Below are positions 25,691 through 34,893 of a stretch of 64,000 bases of DNA, piece by piece. Position numbers and translations under genes: made by a program. This stretch comes from Thermoflexus sp. (lineage in GTDB: Bacteria; Chloroflexota; Anaerolineae; Aggregatilineales; Aggregatilineaceae), in assembly GCA_020724465.1 (NCBI GenBank), contig DYGX01000006.1, positions 131,603 through 195,602 on the forward strand. Reading direction: 5' to 3'. Position 1 is the stretch's first letter. Each line of letters opens with the position of its first letter. The notes under the pieces were generated by a model. The model had not been told where the DNA came from, did no database searches, and saw only the letters and a program-made list of their open reading frames with translations.

Positions 25691-26370
25691 CTGTGCTCGC
25701 GGTACCAGTCGCAGATATCTGTCAGCGGGCAGCGGCGGCAGCGCGGGCTGCTCCAGGTGCAGATCTGCTGGCCGTGACGCAGCAGCGCCTTGTGGAAATT
25801 GAACAGCACGTACGCGTCGCGCGGCAGCAGTGCGAGCAGGGCCGCGTGCGCGGCATCCGGCCCGACCGTCGCGCCGATCAGCCCGACCCGCTGGCTGACG
25901 CGGTGCACGTGCGTATCGACCGGCAGCACCGGCCGGGCGAAGCAAAACAGCAGCACCAGCGACGCCGTCTTGATCCCGACGCCGGGCAGCGCCATCAGCC
26001 ACGCCAGCGCGTCGTCGGGCGGCCAGTCGCGCAGGAAGTCGATGGACGGCTCGCCGCGCGCGTCGATGATGCGCCGCAGCGCCGCCTGGATGCGCGGCGC
26101 TTTCGTCTCGGGATAGTTCGCCGGGCGGATGGCGTCGATCAGATCGTCCAGCGGCGCGTCGCGGATCGCTTCCCACGAGCCGAAGCGGTCCCACATCCGC
26201 TTGAAGGCCAGGGCTTCGTCGGCCTCGGTGGTGCGGTGCGAGAGCATGGTCGAGATCAGCTCGTGCATCGGCTCGCGGCGCGGCACGAGCGGCAGCGCGC
26301 CATGCAGCGCGACCAGCCGCTCGTACACGATCTGCGTTTTGGCGCGCAAGGCGTCGGCGGCGTCGGTCAT
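25672..26370 (-). CDS. endonuclease III-like DNA glycosylase (HhH-GPD, Fe-S)
   Basis: A 232-residue base-excision repair enzyme of the Nth family. The helix-hairpin-helix is LPGVGIKTASLVL with the catalytic Lys, followed by PVDTHVHRV with the catalytic Asp. The C-terminal [4Fe-4S] loop is C-x6-C-x2-C-x5-C (CTWSSPRCRRCPLTDIC). It would remove oxidised pyrimidines and nick the abasic site. TATAAT on the minus strand (26423-26428) is the likely -10 box. Its C-terminus runs into the 10-bp repeat array. Other HhH-GPD members (MutY) differ in motifs; Nth-like is the better fit. Confidence 0.9.
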   Translation of the reverse strand: MTDAADALRAKTQIVYERLVALHGALPLVPRREPMHELISTMLSHRTTEADEALAFKRMWDRFGSWEAIRDAPLDDLIDAIRPANYPETKAPRIQAALRRIIDARGEPSIDFLRDWPPDDALAWLMALPGVGIKTASLVLLFCFARPVLPVDTHVHRVSQRVGLIGATVGPDAAHAALLALLPRDAYVLFNFHKALLRHGQQICTWSSPRCRRCPLTDICDWYREHRSAKSS

Positions 26371-26443
26371 CTGCGCGTCCTTTCAGCCGGTCCGGGTCTA
26401 TCCAGCGCCCGGCTCTGATCGGATTATAGACGCGCCAGCCGCC

Positions 26444-27256
26444 TTACGCCTCGTCGAGCGCGTGGCGCAGCGTCAGGGCCAGGTCGCGCACCGCTTCGAC
26501 GCCCGCGGCGGCTGCGCGCACCAGCGCGCTGCCCACGATGAACCCGTCCACCCACGCGCTCACCTGCTGGACCTGCTCCGGCCGGCTGATGCCGAACCCC
26601 AGCACCAGCGGCGTGCTCGTCGCGGCGCGGACGCGGGTGATGAACGCCTGCAGGTCAAGCGGCAGCGAGTCACGCGCGCCGGTCACGCCCGTCACCGACA
26701 CGAGATAGATGAACCCCTGCGCCCGTTGCGCCACCAGGGCGATCCGTTCCGGACTGCTGGTCGGCGCCAGGAAGACGATCTGCGCCAGCCCCTCGCGAGC
26801 GCACGCCTCGGCCAGCGGACCCGCTTCTTCCGGCGGCAGGTCGGGGACGATCACGCCCGCCGCGCCCGCCGCCCGCGCGTCCCGCGCGAAGCGCTCCAGC
26901 CCGTATGCCAGCAGCGGGTTGAGATAGCCCATCAGCAGCATCGGCTGGGTCACGCCGCGCGCGCGCAACTCGCCTACCGCGTCCAGGCAGCGCCCGACCG
27001 TCACCCCGTTCTCCAGCGCGATCTGCGTCGCCGCCTGGATCGTCGGGCCGTCCGCCAGCGGATCGCTGAACGGCATTCCGATCTCGAACCCGTCTACACC
27101 GGCCCGCGCCAGCGCCTCGATCGCGTCCAGCGAGTCGGCGACCGTCGGGTAGCCGATGGGGAAGTAGGGCAGAAACGCGGCGCGGCTCTCGCGGCGAGCG
27201 CGGGCAAACATGGCCGCGAGCGCGTCTGGCCCGGTCGTTTCTCTGGCGCCGCTCAT
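26444..27256 (-). CDS. trpA: tryptophan synthase alpha chain
   Basis: A 270-residue TIM barrel that splits indole-3-glycerol phosphate to indole and glyceraldehyde 3-phosphate. The catalytic Glu and Asp are in [16 protein letters not shown], and the phosphate loop lies near [10 protein letters not shown]. It is the last gene of the trp operon and overlaps trpB by 4 bases (ATGA), as expected for the alpha-beta complex partners. No terminator is obvious before the nth promoter, so some read-through to nth is possible. Confidence 0.97.
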   Translation of the reverse strand: MSGARETTGPDALAAMFARARRESRAAFLPYFPIGYPTVADSLDAIEALARAGVDGFEIGMPFSDPLADGPTIQAATQIALENGVTVGRCLDAVGELRARGVTQPMLLMGYLNPLLAYGLERFARDARAAGAAGVIVPDLPPEEAGPLAEACAREGLAQIVFLAPTSSPERIALVAQRAQGFIYLVSVTGVTGARDSLPLDLQAFITRVRAATSTPLVLGFGISRPEQVQQVSAWVDGFIVGSALVRAAAAGVEAVRDLALTLRHALDEA

Positions 27257-28491
27257 GGCCGCCGCTCCAACGCGCCCAACACCGTGTCGAGGTCCTTGTC
27301 GCCGCGCCCGGATAGGTTGACCAGCACGATCGCGTCGGGGGGCAGCTTGGGCGCCAGTTTCACCGCCTCGGCGATGGCGTGCGCGCTCTCCAGCGCCGGG
27401 ATAATGCCTTCCAGGTGGCAGAGTAGCTCGAAGGCGGCCAGCGCCTCGTCGTCCGTGGCGACGGTGTAGTGCGCGCGCTCAAGCTGGCGCAGATAGGCGT
27501 GCTCCGGCCCGACCGAGGCGTAATCCAGCCCGGCGGAGATGCTGTGCGTCTCGCGGATCTGCCCGTCGGCGTCTTGCAGGACGAACGAGCGCGTCCCGTG
27601 CAGCACGCCGGGCCGCCCGAGCGACGGATCGGCGAAGCGCGCCGCGTGCTGGCCGCTGGCGACCCCGCGCCCCCCGGCCTCGACGCCGATCAGCTCGACG
27701 TCCTCGTCGTCGCGGAAGGCATGGAACAGCCCGATCGCGTTGCTGCCGCCGCCCACGCACGCGATACAGACATCCGGCAGGCGCCCGGCCTGCTCCAGCA
27801 TCTGGGCGCGCGCTTCGACGCCGATCACGCTCTGGAAGTCGCGCACCATCAGCGGATAGGGGTGTGGGCCAAGCGCCGAGCCGAGCAGGTAATGCGTCGT
27901 CTCGACATTGGTCACCCAGTCGCGGATCGCCTCGGTGATCGCGTCCTTGAGCGTGCGGCTGCCGCTATCGACCGGGATCACGTCCGCGCCGAGCAGCTTC
28001 ATGCGGAAGACGTTGGGCCGCTGGCGCGCCATGTCCACACTGCCCATATAGACATGACACTCCAACCCCAGCAACGCACAGACGGTGGCGCTGGCGACGC
28101 CGTGCTGGCCCGCACCGGTTTCGGCCACGATGCGCCGCTTGCCCATGCGTCGCGCCAGCAGCGCCTGGCCGAGCGCGTTGTTGATCTTGTGCGCGCCGGT
28201 GTGCGCCAGGTCTTCGCGCTTGAGGTAGATGCGCGCGCCGCCCAGGTAATCGCTCAGCCGCGCTGCGTAGCTGATCGGCGTCGGGCGGCCGCTGTAAGTA
28301 GCCTGAAGGTGCGCCAGCTCGGCCTGAAAGGCCGGGTCGGCCTGCGCCTCGAAATAGGCGGCGGTCAGCTCGTCCAGCGCCGGGACGAGCGTCTCCGGCA
28401 CGAAGCGCCCGCCGAACTCGCCGAAGTAGCCGCGCGCGTCCGGCACTTCCGCCTGCCCCACGCCGATCTTGACCGTTTGCCGTTCCATCAT
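27253..28491 (-). CDS. trpB: tryptophan synthase beta chain
   Basis: A 412-residue PLP enzyme that joins indole and serine to tryptophan. The PLP Lys is in [11 protein letters not shown], the phosphate-binding loop is GGGSNAIG, and the catalytic Glu lies in AETGAGQHG. It is of the TrpB1 type that pairs with TrpA. Two adjacent ATG codons (28491, 28488) follow GAGGAA. It lies 39 bases after the GNAT gene. Confidence 0.97.
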   Translation of the reverse strand: MMERQTVKIGVGQAEVPDARGYFGEFGGRFVPETLVPALDELTAAYFEAQADPAFQAELAHLQATYSGRPTPISYAARLSDYLGGARIYLKREDLAHTGAHKINNALGQALLARRMGKRRIVAETGAGQHGVASATVCALLGLECHVYMGSVDMARQRPNVFRMKLLGADVIPVDSGSRTLKDAITEAIRDWVTNVETTHYLLGSALGPHPYPLMVRDFQSVIGVEARAQMLEQAGRLPDVCIACVGGGSNAIGLFHAFRDDEDVELIGVEAGGRGVASGQHAARFADPSLGRPGVLHGTRSFVLQDADGQIRETHSISAGLDYASVGPEHAYLRQLERAHYTVATDDEALAAFELLCHLEGIIPALESAHAIAEAVKLAPKLPPDAIVLVNLSGRGDKDLDTVLGALERRP

Positions 28492-28530
28492 CGCTTCCTC
28501 ACTTCCAGACGGACCACGTGAAGACCCGTG

Positions 28531-29028
28531 TCAGATCCCAACGACCCGGCTGCGCCGCTCCAGAAACACGACGTCTTTCCAGACACCGTGAAGCTGCCCG
28601 ATGCGCTCGCGGATACCGACTATGCGAAAGCCGCACGCCTGGTGCAACGCCAGACTGGCCGCGTTCTCCGGAAAAATGCCCGTTTGCAGCGTCCAGACGC
28701 CCGCCGCCTCGCTGGCTTCGACCAGCGCGCGCAGCAGCGCCTTGCCGATGCCCTGCCCCCGCGCCGCCGCCGCGATATAGATGCTGTTCTCCGCCACGCC
28801 CGCATAGACGCACCGGTCCGAGACGGGCGACAGCGCCGCCCAGCCGAGCACGCGCTCGCCGGCCCGCACCACCAGGCGGCAGTCGGGGCGGTGCGCGGCA
28901 TCCCACCGCTCCCAGGATGGCGTCTCCGTCTCGAAGGTGGCGAGACCGGTCGCGATTCCCTCGCGGTAAATCGCCTCGACCGCCGGCCAGTCGCCCGGCT
29001 GCATGGCGTCGATCACAACCTCGTTCAT
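28531..29028 (-). CDS. GNAT N-acetyltransferase, phosphinothricin/MddA-like
   Basis: A 165-residue GNAT enzyme with the acetyl-CoA loop ARGQGIGKALL and the family blocks YREGIATGLATFE, SIYIAAAARGQ and GIFPENAASLALHQACGF. These match the phosphinothricin/methionine-sulfoximine acetyltransferase group (Pat, MddA/YncA). It is placed between trpF and trpB. Its ATG overlaps the trpF stop by 4 bases, so it is translated with the pathway genes. Its role in tryptophan synthesis is unknown; it may detoxify amino-acid analogues or acetylate an intermediate. Confidence 0.9.
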   Translation of the reverse strand: MNEVVIDAMQPGDWPAVEAIYREGIATGLATFETETPSWERWDAAHRPDCRLVVRAGERVLGWAALSPVSDRCVYAGVAENSIYIAAAARGQGIGKALLRALVEASEAAGVWTLQTGIFPENAASLALHQACGFRIVGIRERIGQLHGVWKDVVFLERRSRVVGI

Positions 29029-29705
29029 ACGGCTTCTCCGGCTGCATCGACGGCGCGCACCGCCGCGATAAAGGCCCGCACCCGCGCCAGGTCTTTGACG
29101 CCCGGCGTGCCGTTCTCGACCCCGCTCGCCACATCGACGCCCCAGGGCCGGACCGCGCGCACGCGCTCGCCCACATTGCCCGGCGCCAGACCGCCCGCCA
29201 GCATCAGCCGGGGAACGCGCGCCATCACCGCCTGCGCGACCTCGACGCTGGCTGACTCGCCCGTGCCCCCGTACAGCGCGGGATGGTAGGCGTCCACCAG
29301 CAGCGCGGGCAGCCGCTCGTCGCGCGGGGCATCCGTCCGGTAGAGCGCCGCCTGCTCTCCCGCATCCGCCGGATCGCGCGGTCGCAGCGCCTTGAACGCG
29401 CGCCCGTGTAACGCCCGCAGCGTGTCGGGCGGCTCGTCGCCGCTGAGCTGGGCCGCGTCCAGCCCGGCCGCCGCGAGCGTCGCCGCGATCATGTCCGCCG
29501 GCGCGTTGACGAACACGCCGACCAGCAGCGGACAGCGCTCGCCCAGCGCGGCGCGCAGCCCATTCGCGATGTCTTGCGCCGCGTCAGGCGTCACATAGCG
29601 CGGGCTGCGCGGGTAGAAGTTGAAGCCGAGCAGATCGGCCCCGGCCTCGGCGCACGCCAGCGCGTTGTCGAGCGCCGTCAGGCCGCAGATCTTGATACGC
29701 GTCAT
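29025..29705 (-). CDS. trpF: phosphoribosylanthranilate isomerase
   Basis: A 226-residue TIM barrel that isomerises phosphoribosylanthranilate. The N-terminal KICGLT supplies the catalytic Cys, and the GVDVASGVEN loop holds the catalytic Asp. It overlaps trpC by 4 bases and the GNAT gene by 4 bases. It is a separate protein, not fused to TrpC as in E. coli. Confidence 0.96.
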   Translation of the reverse strand: MTRIKICGLTALDNALACAEAGADLLGFNFYPRSPRYVTPDAAQDIANGLRAALGERCPLLVGVFVNAPADMIAATLAAAGLDAAQLSGDEPPDTLRALHGRAFKALRPRDPADAGEQAALYRTDAPRDERLPALLVDAYHPALYGGTGESASVEVAQAVMARVPRLMLAGGLAPGNVGERVRAVRPWGVDVASGVENGTPGVKDLARVRAFIAAVRAVDAAGEAV

Positions 29706-30520
29706 CGAACCCGCTCCTTGGGCTGGCGGCTGAGCGCCTTGACCAGCTTGCCGCGATGCTCCGCCTGGATCAGCGCCTCGCCCACCAACACCGCGTCCGC
29801 GCCTGCCGCGCCCATGCGCGTCACGTCTTCGGGCGTGTGGATCCCGCTCTCGGCGACGAGCGTCACACCGGGCGGGACCAGCGGCGCCAGCCGCTCGGTG
29901 ACGGCGAGATCGACCGCGAAGGTTTTCAGGTCGCGGTTGTTGATGCCGATCAGCGCCGGGTCGACGCGCAGCGCCCGCTCCAGCTCAGCCTCGTTGTGCA
30001 CCTCGACCAGCGCCGCCATCCCCAGCGAGACGCTTTGCGCGTGCAGCGCCTCAAGCTGCGCGTCGGACAGCGCGGCCACAATCAGCAGGATCGCGTCGGC
30101 GCCCGCCGCCCGGCCCTCGTAGACCTGGTAGGGGTCAATCACGAACTCCTTGCGCAGCACCGGCAGGGGGACCGCGTTCCGCACCGCCGACAGGTGGTTC
30201 AGGTGGCCCTGGAAGAAACGCTCGTCGGTGAGGACCGAGATCGCCGCCGCGCCGTTCCCCGCGTAGACCGTGCCCAGCGCCACCGGGTCAAACGGATCAA
30301 TCAGCACGCCTTTCGACGGCGAAGCGTGCTTGACCTCGGCGATCAGCGCAACGGTCGCCCGCTGGAGCGCGGCGCAGAAGTCGCGCGGGGGGCTGACGAG
30401 GCTCGCCGCCTGCTCGAAGCGCCGGAGCGGGACGCTCTGGCGGCGCGCGGCGACTTCTTCGACCTTATGCGCCAGAATCGTGTCGAGGATGGTGCCGGTA
30501 TGCAGGAACGGGTCAGGCAT
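29702..30520 (-). CDS. trpC: indole-3-glycerol phosphate synthase
   Basis: A 272-residue TIM barrel that closes the indole ring. Signature regions are IAEVKHASPSKG with a catalytic Lys, LRKEFVIDPYQVYE, and GINNRDLKTFAVDL. It overlaps trpD by 8 bases and trpF by 4 bases, so the operon is tightly coupled. Confidence 0.97.
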   Translation of the reverse strand: MPDPFLHTGTILDTILAHKVEEVAARRQSVPLRRFEQAASLVSPPRDFCAALQRATVALIAEVKHASPSKGVLIDPFDPVALGTVYAGNGAAAISVLTDERFFQGHLNHLSAVRNAVPLPVLRKEFVIDPYQVYEGRAAGADAILLIVAALSDAQLEALHAQSVSLGMAALVEVHNEAELERALRVDPALIGINNRDLKTFAVDLAVTERLAPLVPPGVTLVAESGIHTPEDVTRMGAAGADAVLVGEALIQAEHRGKLVKALSRQPKERVR

Positions 30521-31550
30521 AGGCCAGCTCCTGGGTCAGCGCGATCAGCTCGTCCAGCTTGTTCAGCGCCGCGCCGCTGTCGATCGTCTCGCGGGCCAGC
30601 GCGATCCCGTCGCGGAAATCCGCGCACAGCCCGCCGGCTACCAGCGCCGCCCCGGCGTTGAGCACCACGACATCATGTTTGGCGCCGTCCACCTCCCCGC
30701 TCAGCACGCCGCGCAGGATGCGCGCGTTCTCCGGCGGGTCTCCACCCAGCAGTTCGGAGATGTGCGCGGGCTTGAGGTCGTAATCGAACGGGTCGAGGTC
30801 TATCGTCTCGACGGCCCCGTTTTCGTAGATGCTGACGCGGTTGGGGCCGGTGGTGGTCAGCTCGTCCAGCCCGCCGTACCCGCAGACGACGATCGCCTTC
30901 TTCGAGCCGAGCGCGCCCAGCACGTGCGCCAGAAAGTCGGTCAGGTCGGGCGCGAAGACGCCCATGAGCTGGCGCTGCGCCCCGGCGGGGTTGGTCAGCG
31001 GGCCGAGGATGTTGAAGATAGTCCGCACGCCGACCTGGCGGCGCGGCCCGATGGCGTGCTTCATGGCAGGGTGCAGCCTGGGCGCGAACAGGAAGCCGAT
31101 CCCGATGGTGTCGATGCAGTGCCCCACCTGCTCCGGCGTCAGGTCCAGGTTGACGCCCAGTTCCGCCAGCACGTCCGCGCTGCCACACCGGCTGGTCGCG
31201 GCGCGGTTGCCGTGCTTGGCGATGCGCAGCCCCGCCGCTGCCGCGACGAACGCCACCGTCGTGCTGATGTTGAACGTGCCGGATTTATCCCCGCCCGTCC
31301 CGCAGGTGTCGAGCAGGTCCCCGTTGAACCGGGTGGGGACGCGGACGGCGTTGGCGCGCATGGCGCGGGCGCTGCCGAGGATTTCCTCATGCGTCTCGCC
31401 CTTCATGCGCAGGCCCATCAGGTAGGCGCCGATCTGCGCCTCGGTCGCCTGCCCGGACATGATCTGGTGCATCACAGCTTCCGCTTCGTCGGTTTGCAGG
31501 TGCCCGAAGCGGCTGATGATCTCGATCGCGCGCTGGATGTCGATGCTCAT
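30513..31550 (-). CDS. trpD: anthranilate phosphoribosyltransferase
   Basis: Transfers the phosphoribosyl group to anthranilate. The glycine-rich PRPP site is CGTGGDKSGTFN, followed by KHGNRAATSRCGSADVL; GPLTNPAGAQRQLMGVF is the anthranilate-side signature. ATG 31550 gives 345 residues and has GAGG 8 bases upstream; ATG 31571 (352 residues) has GGAG only 3 bases before it. It follows trpG closely and is not fused to it. Confidence 0.96.
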   Translation of the reverse strand: MSIDIQRAIEIISRFGHLQTDEAEAVMHQIMSGQATEAQIGAYLMGLRMKGETHEEILGSARAMRANAVRVPTRFNGDLLDTCGTGGDKSGTFNISTTVAFVAAAAGLRIAKHGNRAATSRCGSADVLAELGVNLDLTPEQVGHCIDTIGIGFLFAPRLHPAMKHAIGPRRQVGVRTIFNILGPLTNPAGAQRQLMGVFAPDLTDFLAHVLGALGSKKAIVVCGYGGLDELTTTGPNRVSIYENGAVETIDLDPFDYDLKPAHISELLGGDPPENARILRGVLSGEVDGAKHDVVVLNAGAALVAGGLCADFRDGIALARETIDSGAALNKLDELIALTQELAYA

Positions 31551-31582
31551 GGCGGTGTCCTCGCTACTCATGCTCTCCTACC

Positions 31583-32149
31583 TTACAAGCGGTTTTCGAG
31601 GAAATTCTGCAGCAGGCGCGGCCCAAACTGGGTCAGGATGCTTTCCGGGTGGAACTGCACGCCGACAATCGGGTGCTCGCGGTGGCGCAGGGCCATCACC
31701 TCGCCGGCTTCGGTGAAGGCGGTGACTTCGAGCGCGTCCGGCAGCGGCTCCTCGACGATCAGGCTGTGGTAGCGCGTCGCCACGAACGGGTTGGGGATGC
31801 CGGTAAACAGCGGCGTGCCCTTGTGGTAGATGGGGCTGGTTTTGCCATGCATCAGGCGCGGCGCGCGCACCACCCGCCCGCCGAACGCCTGCCCGATCGC
31901 CTGCTGGCCCAGGCAGACGCCCAGCGTCGGCGTGGTGGGGCCAAGCTCGCGGATCAGGTCAAGCGAGATCCCGCCGTCGTCGGGCGTGCCGGGTCCGGGC
32001 GAGATCACGATGTGGCTGGGCCGCAGCGCGCGCGCCTCGTCGAGCGTGATGCGGTCGTTGCGGACGACACACAGCTCGGCGCCCAGCTCGCCCAGAAGCT
32101 GCACCAGGTTGTAGGTGAAGCTGTCGTAGTTGTCGATGACGAGAATCAT
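31583..32149 (-). CDS. trpG: anthranilate synthase glutaminase subunit
   Basis: A 188-residue class I glutamine amidotransferase. The nucleophile Cys is in [10 protein letters not shown], and the His-Glu pair is in QFHPESILT. It supplies ammonia to TrpE. It lies 17 bases after trpE. In some bacteria the same subunit also serves PabB; no pabB-like gene is seen here. Confidence 0.97.
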   Translation of the reverse strand: MILVIDNYDSFTYNLVQLLGELGAELCVVRNDRITLDEARALRPSHIVISPGPGTPDDGGISLDLIRELGPTTPTLGVCLGQQAIGQAFGGRVVRAPRLMHGKTSPIYHKGTPLFTGIPNPFVATRYHSLIVEEPLPDALEVTAFTEAGEVMALRHREHPIVGVQFHPESILTQFGPRLLQNFLENRL

Positions 32150-32166
32150 TGCGCTGCTCCCATGAA

Positions 32167-33711
32167 CTAGCTCAACCCTGCCTCGGCGTTTTCGACCGCC
32201 GCCGCGACGGCCCGCGCCTTGTTGACCGTTTCCTCATATTCGCGGGCCGGGTCGCTGTCCGCCACGATCCCCGCGCCCGCCTGGAAGTAGACCGTGTCGC
32301 CGCGCATCACCATCGTGCGGATCGTGATGCAGGTATCCATCGAGCCGTCGAAGCTGAAATAGCCGACCGCGCCGCCATACGGCCCGCGCCGTGTGCCTTC
32401 CAGTTCCTCGATGATCTCCATCGCGCGGACCTTCGGCGCGCCGCTCAGCGTCCCGGCGGGGAAGGTCGCGCGCAGCAGGTCGAACGCGTCCAACCCCTCG
32501 CGCAGCCGCCCCTCGACCTGGCTGACGATGTGCATCACGTGCGAATAGCGCTCGACGACCATCATCTCCGGCACGTGCACCGATCCGTACTCGCACACGC
32601 GCCCCAGATCGTTGCGCCCCAGGTCCACCAGCATGACGTGCTCGGCGCGTTCTTTCTCGTCGGCCAACAGCTCGGCGGCCAGCGCCGCGTCTTCGGCTTC
32701 GGTCGCGCCGCGCGGGCGCGTCCCGGCGATGGGGCGCACCGTCGCGACGCCGTCTTCCAGGCGGACCATCATCTCCGGCGAGGCACCGATCAGGCTCAGG
32801 TCGTCGCCAAAATGCAGGAAGAACATATAGGGCGAGGGGTTGAGCGCGCGCAGGGCGCGGTAGATAGTGAAGGGCCGGGCGGTGGTCGTGCGGTTGAACC
32901 GCTGCGAAAGCACGATCTGGAAGGCGTCGCCGGCGGCGATGTATTCCTTGGCGGCGCGCACCATCCCCTCAAAATGCGCGCGCGTCATGTTCGAGCGCAG
33001 GTCACTGCCGGGGCCGGGCGCGGCGGGCGCTTCGGGCTGGAGTTGTAGCGGCTGGCGCAGCAGCGCGTCGATCGCGTCAATGCGCGCCAGCGCGTCGTCA
33101 TAGGCCGCGTCGGGGTCGCCGGTGTTGTGCGCGTTCGCCAACAGGATCAACTGGTGCTTGACGTGGTCGAAGATAACCAGCGTATCGGCCAGCAGAAAGG
33201 CGGCGTCCGGCAGATCGAGATCGTCGCTGGCGGTCGCGGGCAGGTCCTCGATGGCGCGCACGATGTCGTAGGCCAGATAGCCGACCGCCCCGCCCACAAA
33301 GCGCGGCAGCCCGTCCAGCTTGACCGGGCGGACGCGCTCGAACTCGCGCGCGATGGCGTGCAGCGCATCCTCGCCCGGCTCCAACACGCGTTCGGCAGTC
33401 TGCCCGTTGCGCGTGACGCGGACCGCGCCGTCCTTGACGGTCAGAATGCCTTTCGGGTTGACGCCGAGAAACGAATAGCGCCCGATCTGCTCGCCCCCTT
33501 CGACGCTCTCCAGCAGAAAGGATACCGGGTTGGCGCGGGTCAGCTTGAGGAAGACAGACACCGGCGTCTCCAGGTCCGCCAGCAGCGTGCGATACACCGG
33601 GACCAGATCGCCCTGCTCGAACAGCCGGCGGACGGTGTCGCGATCGGGCGTGACCTGCGCGCGGGCTGGTTGCGCGGCGGGTGAATGAACGGTCTGTGTT
33701 GAAAGTGCCAT
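32167..33711 (-). CDS. trpE: anthranilate synthase component I
   Basis: A 514-residue chorismate-using enzyme that commits chorismate to tryptophan. The feedback-inhibition motif LLES is present ([20 protein letters not shown]), so the enzyme is probably inhibited by Trp. C-terminal blocks are [19 protein letters not shown] and [15 protein letters not shown]. The start at 33711 begins the conserved part; upstream codons lie in the T-box terminator. Transcription is controlled by the tryptophan T-box leader directly upstream. Confidence 0.96.
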   Translation of the reverse strand: MALSTQTVHSPAAQPARAQVTPDRDTVRRLFEQGDLVPVYRTLLADLETPVSVFLKLTRANPVSFLLESVEGGEQIGRYSFLGVNPKGILTVKDGAVRVTRNGQTAERVLEPGEDALHAIAREFERVRPVKLDGLPRFVGGAVGYLAYDIVRAIEDLPATASDDLDLPDAAFLLADTLVIFDHVKHQLILLANAHNTGDPDAAYDDALARIDAIDALLRQPLQLQPEAPAAPGPGSDLRSNMTRAHFEGMVRAAKEYIAAGDAFQIVLSQRFNRTTTARPFTIYRALRALNPSPYMFFLHFGDDLSLIGASPEMMVRLEDGVATVRPIAGTRPRGATEAEDAALAAELLADEKERAEHVMLVDLGRNDLGRVCEYGSVHVPEMMVVERYSHVMHIVSQVEGRLREGLDAFDLLRATFPAGTLSGAPKVRAMEIIEELEGTRRGPYGGAVGYFSFDGSMDTCITIRTMVMRGDTVYFQAGAGIVADSDPAREYEETVNKARAVAAAVENAEAGLS

Positions 33712-33746
33712 GAGTGCGCTCGCTCCGGATAGCTGCATCGGACGGC

Positions 33747-33787
33747 AAACAAAAATCCCCTTCGCGCTCAAGGACGAGAAAGGGGAT
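33747..33787 (-). terminator. T-box-controlled intrinsic terminator before trpE
   Basis: ATCCCCTT and AAGGGGAT form an 8-bp stem (33755-33787), followed on the minus strand by TTTTTGTT. The left arm begins immediately after the T-box, so antiterminator and terminator exclude each other. Confidence 0.92.
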
Positions 33788-34095
33788 CCCGCGGTGCCAC
33801 CTTGCTTAAGCCGCCCGACCCCCAAAAACAAAAAAATCCACGGTGAACGCAGATTTTTGGGGAGAGCCAGCTTCACTCATTGGGGTACGGACCCGGACGA
33901 GTCGATACCCGCTGCCCTGATAACGGTGGCGTCTCCGGTGCGGGCTACTGGGCGTGGTCGCCGTTCGACCGCACAGCTCCCTGGTCCATTCCGCGCCCGC
34001 GCATGTATCGCCTTCGCAGCACCCGGCGACTCTCTGAACACCGCCCTGACGCGTACTATCCCAGATCGCAGCTTTTGATGTATGCGATTGGTTAG
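33747..34095 (-). promoter_or_regulatory. tryptophan T-box riboswitch of the trp operon
   Basis: On the minus strand the leader holds the T-box AAGGTGGCACCGCGG (33789-33803) directly before a terminator. Upstream is an AGAGAG motif (34030-34035) leading into a stem I tip with GGGTGCTGCGAA. On the 3' side of stem I is a specifier GAATGGACC, whose codon TGG is at 33986-33988. The bulge TGGC pairs with a tRNA ending GCCA, matching the G discriminator of tRNA-Trp. So uncharged tRNA-Trp should stabilise the antiterminator and turn on trpE-A. The class is well established; the assignment here is from sequence. Confidence 0.93.
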
Positions 34096-34100
34096 GTAAC

Positions 34101-34129
34101 AAAGTAGCAGGGAACGCGCGTCTTGTCAA
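34101..34129 (-). promoter_or_regulatory. trp operon promoter
   Basis: TTGACA (34124-34129) and TACTTT (34101-34106) with a 17-base spacer on the minus strand. This is one of the best sigma-70-type promoters in the window; transcription should start near 34094. Confidence 0.85.
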
Positions 34130-34249
34130 GCAGGTCGCCGCCAATTCGCGATCGGCATTCTGTCCAAAAGCGACGTCCGGTCGCCGCCGGAAGGCCGGAA
34201 TTCTTATAATCGTGGTGAAGAAAACTGTTCGATTAGAGGAGTACCGGGC

Positions 34250-34498
34250 ATGACGCGTGTCACAGTAACAGATCCCGTGTTCCGCTCAGTCGGCTACGAT
34301 GCGGACGATCAAACGATGGAAGTCACCTTCCGAGATGGCCGCGTGCTGCTGTATCGCGGCGTGCCGATGGCGATTTACAACCACTTCATGCGCGCCAACC
34401 AGCGCGCCGACACGACGATGGAAGCATACTATCGCACCGTGATCGACGGGCAGTTCCCGGCGCGCGAGATCCGGCCCGCCCGTGCAGCGGCGGTCTAG
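34250..34498 (+). CDS. KTSC-domain protein
   Basis: An 82-residue protein matching the short KTSC domain: SVGYDADDQTMEVTFRDGRVLLYRGVP, then IYNHFMRANQRADTTMEAYYRTVI. This domain is found alone or fused to lysyl-tRNA-synthetase-like or nuclease modules; its role is unclear. AGAGGAG lies 8 bases before the ATG, and TATAAT is at 34205-34210. It is divergent from the trp operon, with their promoters about 120 bases apart. Confidence 0.88.
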   Translation: MTRVTVTDPVFRSVGYDADDQTMEVTFRDGRVLLYRGVPMAIYNHFMRANQRADTTMEAYYRTVIDGQFPAREIRPARAAAV

Positions 34499-34544
34499 GC
34501 ATCTATAGGGGCGCACGAGCTGCGCCTGCTGGCGCCGGTGCCGC

Positions 34545-34634
34545 CCCTCACCCCAAACCCTTCTCCCTCTGCGACTGCGTCGCGGGGCGAGGGGCTTGAT
34601 CTGCGGCGCTGTGCTCCCCTTCTCCCCGCGGCGA
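34545..34634. repeat. dispersed repeat, copy 2 (inverted)
   Basis: The reverse complement matches copy 1 at 13939-14028 over about 90 bp, with shared core TCTCCCTCTGCGACTGCG on this strand. It lies between the KTSC gene and the aro operon promoter. Confidence 0.75.
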
Positions 34635-34691
34635 GGATGAGGGGTACACAGAATGCACCCTCGTCATTTTGCACCAAAATACACGGACGGA

Positions 34692-34721
34692 TTGACAGCG
34701 CCCGCCGGGCTGTGTTACTCT
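34692..34721 (+). promoter_or_regulatory. aromatic operon promoter
   Basis: TTGACA (34692-34697) and TTACTC/TACTCT (34715-34721), spacer 17-18. The form matches the trp operon promoter. Transcription should start near 34728 and produce a leader of about 220 bases before the terminator. Confidence 0.85.
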
Positions 34722-34758
34722 GTGGGCTAACATACGAACAGGAAGAACCAAACTCGCC

Positions 34759-34893
34759 ATGCAGGCTCGTCAGCGCTCTATCCGCTCCAACCACCTCGAC
34801 CAGAACACCGCCTGGGTCTGGTTCGGCTTTTATTTCTACTTTGAGCGCCATACGACAGGTCCGAGCTTGGCGACCGCCCCAGGTGGCTGCTAG
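34759..34893 (+). CDS. aromatic-amino-acid leader peptide of the aro operon
   Basis: A 44-codon frame between the aro promoter and a strong terminator. Codons 19-28 (34813-34842) read W-V-W-F-G-F-Y-F-Y-F: two Trp, four Phe and two Tyr codons in ten. The stop is TAG at 34891, 24 bases before the terminator hairpin. AGGAAG (34740-34745) is the only SD-like site and is 13 bases from the ATG, which is long. The frame is too short and odd to be an enzyme; its place and content are those of an attenuator leader, like E. coli pheL or trpL but covering all three aromatic amino acids. A ribosome stalled on these codons would signal low charging of aromatic tRNAs. Confidence 0.88.
   Translation: MQARQRSIRSNHLDQNTAWVWFGFYFYFERHTTGPSLATAPGGC

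Noticed and set aside
33820-33862. A/T-rich hairpin in the trp leader read as a second terminator
   Set aside because: The stem is AT-rich with a slipped pairing and T runs inside it, upstream of the T-box. It fits a T-box stem II/III insert better than a terminator.
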